Under the pieces are notes generated by a model, which was not told the DNA's origin, did no database searches, and saw nothing but the letters and a program-made list of their open reading frames with translations. A program made the position numbers and the translations under genes. This document shows positions 1-7,104 of a DNA stretch of 13,300 nucleotides, one piece after another (the stretch's first letter is position 1; every line of letters begins with the position of its first letter). Source of the stretch: Propionibacteriaceae bacterium (GTDB lineage: Bacteria > Actinomycetota > Actinomycetes > Propionibacteriales > Propionibacteriaceae); NCBI GenBank assembly GCA_003158895.1, contig PMLO01000028.1, positions 1 through 13,300 on the forward strand, read 5' to 3'.

Positions 1-291
1 GATGTACGGGCTCGGGCACTGGTACGGATCGGGAGCGAGCTCGCGGTCGACGGTCACGGCGCCCTGGAACAGTGGCGCGCCTTCTTCATGCGGTGCCTCC
101 AGCAGTCCATCGCCGACGGCGAAGTCGCGGACGACGTCGCCCTGTACGACCTGGCGACCACCCTCGCAGACTGCGTGCTCGGCGTCGTGGCACTGCCGGA
201 ATCCCTGGTGACGAGCGAGTCGCCGGAGGCCAGAGCCGAGCGGTTGTGGGCGCTCGTGGGCCCGGGCCTCACCGGCTCCCGTCCTGCCTGA
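1..291 (+). CDS. TetR/AcrR-family transcriptional regulator, C-terminal part (5' end outside window)
   Basis: Frame 1 is open from the first base to TGA at 289-291, giving 96 residues with no start in view. The piece is Leu/Ala-rich and helical. A QWRAFF segment is followed by LQQSIADGEVADDVA, a LATTLAD helix, and RAERLWALVGPGL close to the end. This pattern (a helix ending in GEV.DDVD-like residues, then a helix lining the ligand pocket, then ERLW.LL.PGL) is what I know from the ligand-binding C-terminus of TetR regulators, particularly gamma-butyrolactone-receptor-like ones. The DNA-binding helix-turn-helix lies upstream of the window, so the family call rests on the C-terminal pattern alone. 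The gene points toward the pst cluster but is separated from it by about 310 bases. Whether it controls the cluster is unknown. Confidence 0.7.
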   Translation, partial: DVRARALVRIGSELAVDGHGALEQWRAFFMRCLQQSIADGEVADDVALYDLATTLADCVLGVVALPESLVTSESPEARAERLWALVGPGLTGSRPA

Positions 292-375
292 GACGGCGCC
301 GAAGAGCAGAGGATCCTGTGAGAGTTGTCAAGGGGTTCTGAGAAGAGACTTTTCTTCCGGTGAACTCTGCGTAAC

Positions 376-391
376 ACTGAAGATCCTCAGT
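376..391. promoter_or_regulatory. Imperfect 16-bp palindrome, possible operator
   Basis: ACTGAAGATCCTCAGT matches its own reverse complement at 14 of 16 positions and is centred on GATC. It lies 85 bases after the TetR-family stop codon and about 210 bases before pstC. TetR-family proteins bind palindromes of roughly this size, so it could be an operator, but a chance match is quite possible. Confidence 0.25.
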
Positions 392-468
392 TTCACGCTC
401 AGCATGGACCGCGACAGTTACCCGCGTCACCTCTAGTCCACGCGTCAATCCTGCCCTCGCCACCCACA

Positions 469-501
469 GTTCACGTCGCTGTTTCCTACCGTTCATCAAG
501 G
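469..501 (+). promoter_or_regulatory. Candidate PHO box upstream of pstC
   Basis: Three consecutive 11-base units can be laid out: GTTCACGTCGC (469-479), TGTTTCCTACC (480-490) and GTTCATCAAGG (491-501). The first and third start with GTTCA exactly 22 bases, or two helical turns, apart; the middle unit is poor. Actinobacterial Pi-starvation regulators (Streptomyces PhoP; mycobacterial RegX3 is similar) bind direct repeats of 11 bases beginning GTTCA(C). The site is about 100 bases upstream of the first gene of a pst cluster, where such a box is expected. The match is by eye and the middle repeat is degenerate. Confidence 0.45.
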
Positions 502-602
502 CCCTGAAGTGCCCGGGAGAATGGTTTGTGAAACGTCCCGAGATGTCACAGGATGACGCCGACGGCTTGCAGTAGCGAGCTCCTTGGGGAAGGCAGTTGG
601 GG

Positions 603-1619
603 ATGACCCTTGTCCTAGATGAAGCGGGCCTGGCGCTCGCGGCACCGGACAAAGCGCGCGCCATCAACGTCCTTCCTGGGCTCACCGACAGGATCTTCCG
701 GACGGTGGCGTACGCGGCGGGCGGGATCACCGTCGCGATCATGGTCGCCGTCGGGCTCTTCCTCTCGCTGCGCGCCAGCACCGCCCTCCGGGTCGCGGGC
801 TTCTCCTTCCTCACCCAGCGCGCCTGGGCCCCCGAGCACCAGATCTTCGGCGTCGGAGCGGTCCTGTTCGGGACCGTGACGATCGCGCTGATCGCCCTGG
901 CCATCAGCCTCCCGCTCTCCCTGGGCACGGCGCTCCTGCTGTCCGAGGTCGTCGGTGGCCGGTTGCGGGGCGTGCTGGTGACGCTCGTCGACCTCATGGC
1001 GGCCGTCCCCTCCATCGTGTTCGGCCTGTGGGGCGTCTATTTCCTTCAGGCAGAGATCATCCCCGTCTCACAGTGGATCGCGACGAGCTTCAGCTGGATC
1101 CCGGTCTTCGCGGTGACCAACGCGGACGGCTCGTCAGCGACCGACGCCAGCGCCTTCACGAGCTCCGCATTCATCGCGGGCATCGTCGTCGGACTCATGG
1201 TCGTGCCCACCCAGACATCGATCATGCGCGAGGCCTTCACGCGGGCTCCGATCGGCGAGCGGGAAGGTGCGTACGCGCTCGGCGCCACCCGCTGGGGCAT
1301 GATCCGTACCGTCGTGCTGCCCTTCGGCACCGGCGGCATCATCGGGGGCACGATGCTGGGGCTCGGCCGTGCGCTCGGCGAGACGATCGCGGTGTACATG
1401 ATCATCTCGCCGATCTTCGACATCAACTGGCAGGTCCTCAAGACCGGCAGCAACTCGGTCTCGGCGCTCATCGCGCTGCGCTACGGCGAGGCCAGCGACT
1501 TCGGGCTCTCGGCGCTGATGGCCGCCGGCCTGGTGCTCTTCGTTCTGACGCTCATCGTCAACTTCACCGCGTCGTCGATCGTCGCTCGCTCCCGATCGGG
1601 GGCTGAGAGCGATGGCTGA
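603..1619 (+). CDS. pstC: Phosphate ABC transporter permease PstC
   Basis: Inner-membrane permease subunit which, paired with PstA, forms the channel of the Pst importer. The 338-residue product, close to the usual PstC length, has about six membrane segments (near residues 33-56, 83-105, 122-148, 188-204, 245-270 and 308-330). The cytoplasmic loop that docks the ATPase is clear at 209-240: REAF, then GEREGAYALGATRW and VVLP. It is followed by the PstC signature GRALGET at 255-261. A soluble loop lies at about 150-187. I chose ATG 603 because GGAAGG (588-593) is 9 bases upstream; an in-frame TTG at 597 would sit only 3 bases from that site. The gene ends inside the start of pstA with an 8-base overlap. 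Family assignment is secure; phosphate as substrate follows from family membership. Confidence 0.92.
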   Translation: MTLVLDEAGLALAAPDKARAINVLPGLTDRIFRTVAYAAGGITVAIMVAVGLFLSLRASTALRVAGFSFLTQRAWAPEHQIFGVGAVLFGTVTIALIALAISLPLSLGTALLLSEVVGGRLRGVLVTLVDLMAAVPSIVFGLWGVYFLQAEIIPVSQWIATSFSWIPVFAVTNADGSSATDASAFTSSAFIAGIVVGLMVVPTQTSIMREAFTRAPIGEREGAYALGATRWGMIRTVVLPFGTGGIIGGTMLGLGRALGETIAVYMIISPIFDINWQVLKTGSNSVSALIALRYGEASDFGLSALMAAGLVLFVLTLIVNFTASSIVARSRSGAESDG

Positions 1620-2859
1620 GTCGGCACAGCTCACGCTCGAGCAGCCCCGGACGACGCTGCCCTCGATCACGGACGCGGATGTGCCCGAGGGTCCTCGTCG
1701 CGGCGTCCGTGGCTACACCCCACGCCAGCTCTTCGACCTGTTCGGATCCATGCTCGGCGCGGTGGCGCTGGCGACCCTGTTGTTCGGCTGGTTCCTGCCG
1801 CTCGACGGCCCGATCGGCTGGTTCGTCGTCGCGTTCGTCTCGTTCCTCGTCCTGTACGCACTCATGGTGCGCACCGACGCCGACAGGCAGGAGGTCGCTG
1901 ACCGAGTCGTCACCGTCCTCATCGGGAGTGCTGGGGTGATCCTCATCGGCGCCCTGGTGTTCATCGTGGTCTACACGCTGACCCGCGGGTCGGAGGCGAT
2001 GTTCCACTGGAACTTCCTCACCCAGACCATGCAGTACGCCGGTCCGCTGGACCCCCTCAGCGTCGGCGGCATCATGCACGCGATCGTCGGCACGCTCATC
2101 CAGATCTCGATCGCCCTGGTCATCACCGTGCCGCTCGGGATCGGCACCGCCGTCTACCTCAACGAGGTCGGTGGTCGCTTCGCACGCTTCGTACGGACAG
2201 TCTCCGACGCCATGACCGCGCTGCCGTCCATCGTGGCGGGACTGTTCGTGTACGCCGCCCTGATCCAGGCTGTGACCAAAGAGCGCTCCGGACTGGCTGC
2301 GGCGATCGCGATCACGGTGATGATGATGCCGATCGTGGTCCGGTCCGCCGATGTCGTGCTCCGTCTCGTGCCGCAGAACCTCCGCGAGGCCTCGTACGCT
2401 CTCGGCTCCTCCCGGTGGAGCACCGTCTGGCACGTGGTCCTGCCGACAGCACGGTCCGGGCTGGTCACTGCCGTGATCCTCGGCACCGCCCGCGGGATAG
2501 GCGAGACGAGCCCTGTACTCCTCACCTCCGGGATCACCGCGGCTCTCAACACCAACCCCTTGTCGGGCCCGATGATCTCGCTGCCGCTTCAGGTCTTCGA
2601 CTTCGTCCGCTCCCCCGAGCCCACGATGGTCGCTCGCGGCTTCGGCGCCGCGGCCGTCCTGCTTGCGCTCGTTCTCACGCTGTTCCTCATCGCCCGCGCC
2701 TTGGGCGGCAAAGCTCCTGGTGAGCTCTCGGATCGTCAGCGCCGGCGCGCTCTCGAGGCGTCGAAGCGAGACCTCGACCGCTTCACGATCCGCGCCAACC
2801 GCGCTGCACCGCTCGACGAGTTCGAGCCGCCCGCCTCGCTCGAGAAGGTGACCGCATGA
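1612..2859 (+). CDS. pstA: Phosphate ABC transporter permease PstA, extended at both ends
   Basis: Second permease subunit of the Pst channel. Of 415 residues, the PstA core starts near residue 97. The ATPase-docking loop is at 257-278 (LREASYALGSSRW, then VVLP), and the PstA hallmark GETSPVLLT starts at 297. Compared with a typical PstA of roughly 280-300 residues it has two additions. An N-terminal extension carries two further membrane helices (about 42-62 and 66-86). A charged cytoplasmic tail after the last helix (about residue 365 on) contains RQRRR, SKRDLDRF and a Pro/Glu-rich end. The start ATG overlaps pstC by 8 bases and the stop overlaps the next start as ATGA, so the three genes are probably translationally coupled. 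The tail could be a contact site for partners encoded here, which is inference. Confidence 0.92.
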   Translation: MAESAQLTLEQPRTTLPSITDADVPEGPRRGVRGYTPRQLFDLFGSMLGAVALATLLFGWFLPLDGPIGWFVVAFVSFLVLYALMVRTDADRQEVADRVVTVLIGSAGVILIGALVFIVVYTLTRGSEAMFHWNFLTQTMQYAGPLDPLSVGGIMHAIVGTLIQISIALVITVPLGIGTAVYLNEVGGRFARFVRTVSDAMTALPSIVAGLFVYAALIQAVTKERSGLAAAIAITVMMMPIVVRSADVVLRLVPQNLREASYALGSSRWSTVWHVVLPTARSGLVTAVILGTARGIGETSPVLLTSGITAALNTNPLSGPMISLPLQVFDFVRSPEPTMVARGFGAAAVLLALVLTLFLIARALGGKAPGELSDRQRRRALEASKRDLDRFTIRANRAAPLDEFEPPASLEKVTA

Positions 2860-4472
2860 TACCCATCCGTCGTATCACCCACCTGTTCGCCGCCTTGGTC
2901 CTCGTCGGTCTCTGGGCGGTGGCTGGCGCCGACTCGGCGCAGGCGGCTGCCTACTACCCGATCTCGGGCTCCGGCTCCACGTGGTCGCAGAACGCGCTCG
3001 ACCAGTGGCGCAGCAACGTGGCACGCAACTACGCGATGACGATCAACTACAACGGTGTCGGCTCGACCTCCGGCAGGCGTGATTTCATCCAGGGCACGGT
3101 CGACTTCGCCATCAGCGAGATCCCGTTCCAGGCCCACCCTGAAGACGGGTCCGCATCCGAGATCCCCTCGACCAGCTATGCGTATATGCCGATCGTCGCG
3201 GGCGGCACGAGCTTCATGTACAACCTCAAGATCTCGGGCCAGCGGGTGACGAACCTGCGGTTGAGCGGTGAAACGCTCACCAAGATCTTCACCGGCAAGA
3301 TCACCAACTGGAACGACGCGGCGATCAAGGCCGACAATCCCGCTCTCGCGATGCCGAGCAAGACGATCGTGCCGGTCGTCCGGTCCGACGGCTCCGGCAC
3401 GTCGGCCCAGTTCACTCTGTGGATGTCGAAACAGTTCCCCTCGATGTGGACCACAGGCATGACCTCCCAGTTCCCCTTGATCGGCAACGCCAAAGCCCAG
3501 AAGGGCTCGGACGGCGTGTCCGGCTATGTGTCCCAGAACTACGGCGAGGGCGCCATCACCTACGTCGAGTACTCGTATGCGAAGAAGGCCGGCTTCCCTG
3601 TCGTCAAGGTCCTGAACAAGGCCGGCTACTACATCGAGCCCACGGCCCCCTCGGTGGCGGTGGCGCTGACCAAGGCCCAGATCAACACCGACACGAGTTC
3701 GGTGGACTATCTCACCCAGATCCTCGACGGCGTCTACAACAGCACCGACCCCCGGACGTACCCGCTGTCCAGCTACTCGTACGTGATCGTCCCGACCCAG
3801 GTCGCCGGAATCTTCACCACCGACAAGGGCAACACGCTGAGCGCGTTCATGCGGTATGTCCTGTGCGAGGGGCAGCAACAGGCCGACACACTCGGCTACT
3901 CACCGCTACCCATGAACCTCGTCCTTGCTGGCTCCGACCAGATCAAGAAGATACCCGGCTCGGGCGGTGCGGGCGTCGACACGTCGAAGTGCAACAACCC
4001 CACCTTCAAGGCCGGAGACTCGCCCTCGAACAACCTCCTGGCGCAGACCGCTCCGCAGCCGCAGGCCTGCGACAAGCAGGGCACGACGCAGTGCACCACC
4101 GGCACCGGTGGCGCGACGACCTCTACAGCTGTAACGGGAACCGGAAGCTCCGGCAGCACCGCCAAGGCTGGTACGAGTTCGACCACGGCGGGTACTGGCA
4201 ACTCGGCGGCGTCCAACTCCACCGCCGCTGGCGGGACGGACCAGTCGGGAACCGTAACGGACGGGACCACCACGGACGGGACCAGCCTTGACGGTACCTC
4301 TGCGGCGGGAGCTATCAGCGGGTCTGGTGCAGCGTCGTCTCCGTACACGCTGACGGACGACGGCACAGGGTCGAATCGGAGCCTCATGATGGCGGCGGCC
4401 GGGCTCCTCCTCGGCGTCGTGATCCTGCCTCCATTGCTGTCGGATCGCCTCAAGGGAAGGTCGAAGCCGTGA
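2856..4472 (+). CDS. pstS: PstS-type phosphate-binding protein with Ser/Thr stalk and C-terminal membrane anchor
   Basis: Extracytoplasmic binding protein that would deliver phosphate to PstC/PstA; 538 residues. A Sec signal peptide ends near SAQA (residue 30). The PstS fold is clear: SGSGST at 37-42, GVGSTSGRRDF from 67 followed by GTVDFAISE (80-88), LTKIFTGKITNW from 141, and RSDGSGTS at 176-183, which in PstS proteins contribute to the phosphate site. There is no lipobox Cys, unlike many Gram-positive PstS lipoproteins. After about residue 400 comes a Gly/Ser/Thr-rich stalk of some 100 residues with TDGT repeats, then a membrane helix (about 510-528) and the basic tail DRLKGRSKP. I see no LPxTG-type sorting motif. 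The start overlaps pstA by 4 bases with GAAGG 6-7 bases upstream. It is thus a membrane-tethered PstS on a flexible arm. Confidence 0.9.
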   Translation: MIPIRRITHLFAALVLVGLWAVAGADSAQAAAYYPISGSGSTWSQNALDQWRSNVARNYAMTINYNGVGSTSGRRDFIQGTVDFAISEIPFQAHPEDGSASEIPSTSYAYMPIVAGGTSFMYNLKISGQRVTNLRLSGETLTKIFTGKITNWNDAAIKADNPALAMPSKTIVPVVRSDGSGTSAQFTLWMSKQFPSMWTTGMTSQFPLIGNAKAQKGSDGVSGYVSQNYGEGAITYVEYSYAKKAGFPVVKVLNKAGYYIEPTAPSVAVALTKAQINTDTSSVDYLTQILDGVYNSTDPRTYPLSSYSYVIVPTQVAGIFTTDKGNTLSAFMRYVLCEGQQQADTLGYSPLPMNLVLAGSDQIKKIPGSGGAGVDTSKCNNPTFKAGDSPSNNLLAQTAPQPQACDKQGTTQCTTGTGGATTSTAVTGTGSSGSTAKAGTSSTTAGTGNSAASNSTAAGGTDQSGTVTDGTTTDGTSLDGTSAAGAISGSGAASSPYTLTDDGTGSNRSLMMAAAGLLLGVVILPPLLSDRLKGRSKP

Positions 4473-6991
4473 GCGACCTCCTCGCCACGAACCCGCGTCG
4501 GGCGCTGGCGATGACGGCAGCCCTCGTCCTCATCGGACTGTGCGGCGTCGCCGACGTCGCCCCGGCCCACGCGGTACCCGCGTCGTCGGCCAAGTCAGTG
4601 ACCGCGGCCTCGTATGACCCGGACGTCGTCGACTCTCCGTTCCCCGGCCTCGCGGTGACGGTCTCGCAGACACAGGACCTCATCCAGCAGGCCGTTACCG
4701 TGAACTACACTGGCGGTAAGCAGTCGTCCGTGCCCAACCAGGCCCTGGGCGGCGCGAACTTCCTGCAGATTGCCGAGTGCTGGGGCGACGAGAAGGGCAG
4801 CAACGGCACCCGCCCGGACAGGACGACGTGCCAGTACGGAGGGTTCAACACAGTCGGTGCGACCCGTTGGTCGAACCGGAACACCGACACGGAGGCCTCG
4901 TCGGAGGACGCTCAGTACACCGCAGCAGGCGCGGGCTGGTGGGAGCCGTCCCTGACCGCGGTCCCCTTCGTCTCAGCGACCGGCGTAACCATCGCCAGCG
5001 TCGTCAACAGCACACGAGTGGTCAACCCGCCGGATCTGGACAACAACCAGTTCTTCACCAAGTACACGACCAACGAGGTCTCTTGGGCCGGCTTCGCCGC
5101 CGACGGCACCGGATCGGTGTCGTTCGAGCTCCAGACCGCGCAGCAGTCCCCCGGACTGGGCTGCGGCGCGGCGGTGACGGCCGCTAACGGCACGGTCAGT
5201 GGGGCATCCTGCTGGCTGGTAATCATCCCCCGCGGCACGACCGACGCCAGTGGCATGGGCATCACACAGTCGGGCCTGCTCTGGGAGACCTGGAAGCACC
5301 ACGTCGCGATCCGCTTGAACTTCAAGCCAGCCGGGTTATCCTGCGCGATCGGGGCCTCGGAGCGTCAGCTCTCGGGGAGCGAGCTCATGACCGCCGCGGT
5401 GAGCCAGTGGCAGCCGAAGCTCTGCAACTCCGCCGGCGGTGCGGTGTACTCGCTGCTCACGGGTGCGGAGTCCGACGCGGCTCTCGCGGCGAACGGCACG
5501 TCCGTCGCGCCGTTGGCCCTGGTCTCGAGGGCACTGTCCGCCGAGGGAGTGCCGGACAACCTCACGTACGCCCCGATCGGACTCACAGGAATCTCCATTG
5601 GATTCGCGATCGACTACGCGGCGAACCCCACGATGAAGGTCCCGGACTCTGTGGCGGGCAAGGAACGACAAGCATTCTCGACGCTCAAGCTCACGCCTCG
5701 CCTCCTCGCGAAGCTTCTCACTGCGTCGTACACGGATGCCGTGCCACCTGCGGCCAACGCGTCCCACCTGACCGGCACCCGTAACATCACGCAGGACCCT
5801 GACTTCCTTGCGATCAACGACAGCGACTGGAAGTACATGTCCATCGCTGGCGTCGGCGTCTCCGATGCACTGGCGCCTCTCGGGCGCTCGGACGCCGCGT
5901 GGGAGGTCTGGTCGTACATCATGGGCAACGCCGACGCCAAGGCCTTCATGAACGGCCAAGCCGACCCCTGGGGCATGAAGGTGAACCCGTACTACTCGAC
6001 AAACGAGTCCGTGAACCCGACCGGCACCGGCCTCACCCTCCCGCGCGACGACTTCCCCAAGGCCGACCCGATCGAATACGAGGGGGCCGCGGGCTACGCC
6101 TACGCGAACGTCATCAACCTCGTCACCTGGAGAGCGTTCACCTCGAGCCTCGACAAGGGCGGTTACCTCGTGCTGCGCGGCGACCCTCAAAAGCTGGGTG
6201 CCTGGGACCCGCTCTCGATACCGCCGAAGTTTGGGTCCGGAGACCGGGCGCTGGTCGGTCTGCAGGCTGTCATTGGCCTCACGGACAGCTCCGCGGCCGC
6301 CAAGTACCAGGTGGTCCAGGCCTCGCTGCTCAATCCGGCTGGTCAGTACGTGACGCCGACGACGCCGGCCCTGACCGCGGCGGCCGCGGCGATGAGTGTC
6401 GACCCGAAGCAGAGCCAGGTCGTCGCCTTCGACGTCTCCTCGAGCGCCGCGAAGGCGGCCACTGCGGCGTACCCGCTCAGCATGCCGGTCTATGCCGCAG
6501 CCAACCCTGCGATGAGCGACGCGACCGTAAGGGCCGACTATGCGAACTTCATCACCGTCGCCGCCTCTACTGGTCAAGTGTCCGGCACCGGAGATGGAGA
6601 GCTGCCTGACGGGTACGCACCGATCCCAGCGGCGTGGAGAACCCAGGCTCTTGCAGCAGCCGCCACCATCAAGTCAGGACCTTCAGCTTCTGCCTCGCCG
6701 ACTGCGACGCCCACAGCGACGGCTACGGCGGGGTCCACAAACACGACGTCCACAACCACGACCGCCGCGGCAACCACCGCAGCAGTTGATCAGACGGCCG
6801 CAGCCCAACCATCGGCCGCGGTCGCGACCGACCCCGCCGCCACCGGCGCAACGGCCAAGTCACTGTCGTCGGGCAAGACGGCGAGTGACCCGAACGTCGG
6901 CGCGATGGCTGCGGTCGTGCCTGTGAGCGCCACGGCCGCCCTGATCGCTGCGCTCGCCATTCCACCGCTGACACGGCGGAAACGACTGTGA
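4469..6991 (+). CDS. Large exported, membrane-anchored protein with a PstS-like binding module
   Basis: Exported protein of 840 residues. The GTG start overlaps the pstS stop (GTGA) and AAGGGAAGG (4452-4460) lies 8 bases upstream. Signal peptide ends at AHA (35). The N-terminal half (about 40-330) is an unfamiliar module with paired cysteines in an AECWGD...TTCQYGGF stretch (about 101-130) and more cysteines further on. The second half resembles periplasmic binding proteins of the PstS group: NLTYAPIGLTGISIGFA from 364, LTPRLLAKLLTASY from 408, QDPDFLAIND from 442, and YPLSMPVYAAANP from 668. A Ser/Thr/Ala stalk (about 735-808), a membrane helix and RRKRL close the protein. I recall similar uncharacterised actinobacterial proteins, sometimes labelled substrate-binding. 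The classic SGSG phosphate-site motif is not evident, so it may bind another ligand or act structurally. Confidence 0.75.
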   Translation: MSDLLATNPRRALAMTAALVLIGLCGVADVAPAHAVPASSAKSVTAASYDPDVVDSPFPGLAVTVSQTQDLIQQAVTVNYTGGKQSSVPNQALGGANFLQIAECWGDEKGSNGTRPDRTTCQYGGFNTVGATRWSNRNTDTEASSEDAQYTAAGAGWWEPSLTAVPFVSATGVTIASVVNSTRVVNPPDLDNNQFFTKYTTNEVSWAGFAADGTGSVSFELQTAQQSPGLGCGAAVTAANGTVSGASCWLVIIPRGTTDASGMGITQSGLLWETWKHHVAIRLNFKPAGLSCAIGASERQLSGSELMTAAVSQWQPKLCNSAGGAVYSLLTGAESDAALAANGTSVAPLALVSRALSAEGVPDNLTYAPIGLTGISIGFAIDYAANPTMKVPDSVAGKERQAFSTLKLTPRLLAKLLTASYTDAVPPAANASHLTGTRNITQDPDFLAINDSDWKYMSIAGVGVSDALAPLGRSDAAWEVWSYIMGNADAKAFMNGQADPWGMKVNPYYSTNESVNPTGTGLTLPRDDFPKADPIEYEGAAGYAYANVINLVTWRAFTSSLDKGGYLVLRGDPQKLGAWDPLSIPPKFGSGDRALVGLQAVIGLTDSSAAAKYQVVQASLLNPAGQYVTPTTPALTAAAAAMSVDPKQSQVVAFDVSSSAAKAATAAYPLSMPVYAAANPAMSDATVRADYANFITVAASTGQVSGTGDGELPDGYAPIPAAWRTQALAAAATIKSGPSASASPTATPTATATAGSTNTTSTTTTAAATTAAVDQTAAAQPSAAVATDPAATGATAKSLSSGKTASDPNVGAMAAVVPVSATAALIAALAIPPLTRRKRL

Positions 6992-7080
6992 CGGCGCAAC
7001 TCCGTCACCCCAGAGCACCGGGGCGGGGGTCGTTGACCAGCGATCCCCCCGCCACGGCAGCCACCGGCAAAAGCCGTTGG
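6988..7080 (+). promoter_or_regulatory. Intercistronic region with three successive hairpins
   Basis: Three inverted repeats follow one another between the anchored large protein and the secreted binding protein. GTGACGG (6988-6994) pairs perfectly with CCGTCAC (7002-7008) and overlaps the stop codon. GGCGGGGG (7022-7029) pairs with CCCCCGCC (7046-7053), extended inward by TCG/CGA after a 2-base bulge. CCACCGGC (7061-7068) pairs with GCCGTTGG (7073-7080) around an AAAA loop with one mismatch. None has a T-tract. They may cause partial termination, processing or 5'-end protection, so that the downstream secreted proteins are made in different amounts from the membrane proteins. Confidence 0.5.
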
Positions 7081-7104
7081 CAGACAACCGAAAGGACAGT
7101 TTTG

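Larger units (their letters stand above)
292..602 (+). other. Non-coding control region upstream of pstC
   Basis: No convincing gene lies in these 311 bases: the short open frames on either strand are Arg- or Ser-rich and lack ribosome binding sites. It holds an imperfect palindrome at 376-391, a possible PHO box at 469-501 and, from 586 on, the ribosome binding site for pstC. A weak -10-like GAGAAT sits at 517-522, downstream of the PHO-box candidate, but no matching -35 is clear. That would fit a promoter that needs an activator. No strong terminator for the upstream regulator gene was seen; only a 5-bp stem at 342-357. Confidence 0.6.

Noticed and set aside
342..357. Terminator after the TetR-family gene
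   Set aside because: Only a 5-bp A/G-rich stem (GAAGA with TCTTC) without flanking support; too weak to call.
2736..3878. Long minus-strand open frame (380 codons) opposite pstA/pstS
   Set aside because: Rich in Arg, Asp, Gly and His with no signal peptide or domain, and it runs antisense to two well-supported genes. High-GC genes commonly leave such open frames on the opposite strand.
4230..4300. Tandem repeat in the pstS stalk (GGACGGGACCA twice)
   Set aside because: It only encodes the TDGT repeats of a low-complexity linker; not a separate element.
4370..4472. Sortase sorting signal at the C-terminus of PstS
   Set aside because: The helix plus basic tail looks like a sorting signal, but no LPxTG- or LAxTG-like pentapeptide precedes it, and the only sortase-fold protein here lacks catalytic residues. 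A plain membrane anchor is the simpler reading.
5336..6577. Long minus-strand open frame (413 codons) opposite the 840-residue protein
   Set aside because: Composition is Arg/Val/Gly-dominated without recognisable motifs; the plus strand has a signal peptide, binding-protein motifs and an anchor in the correct order.
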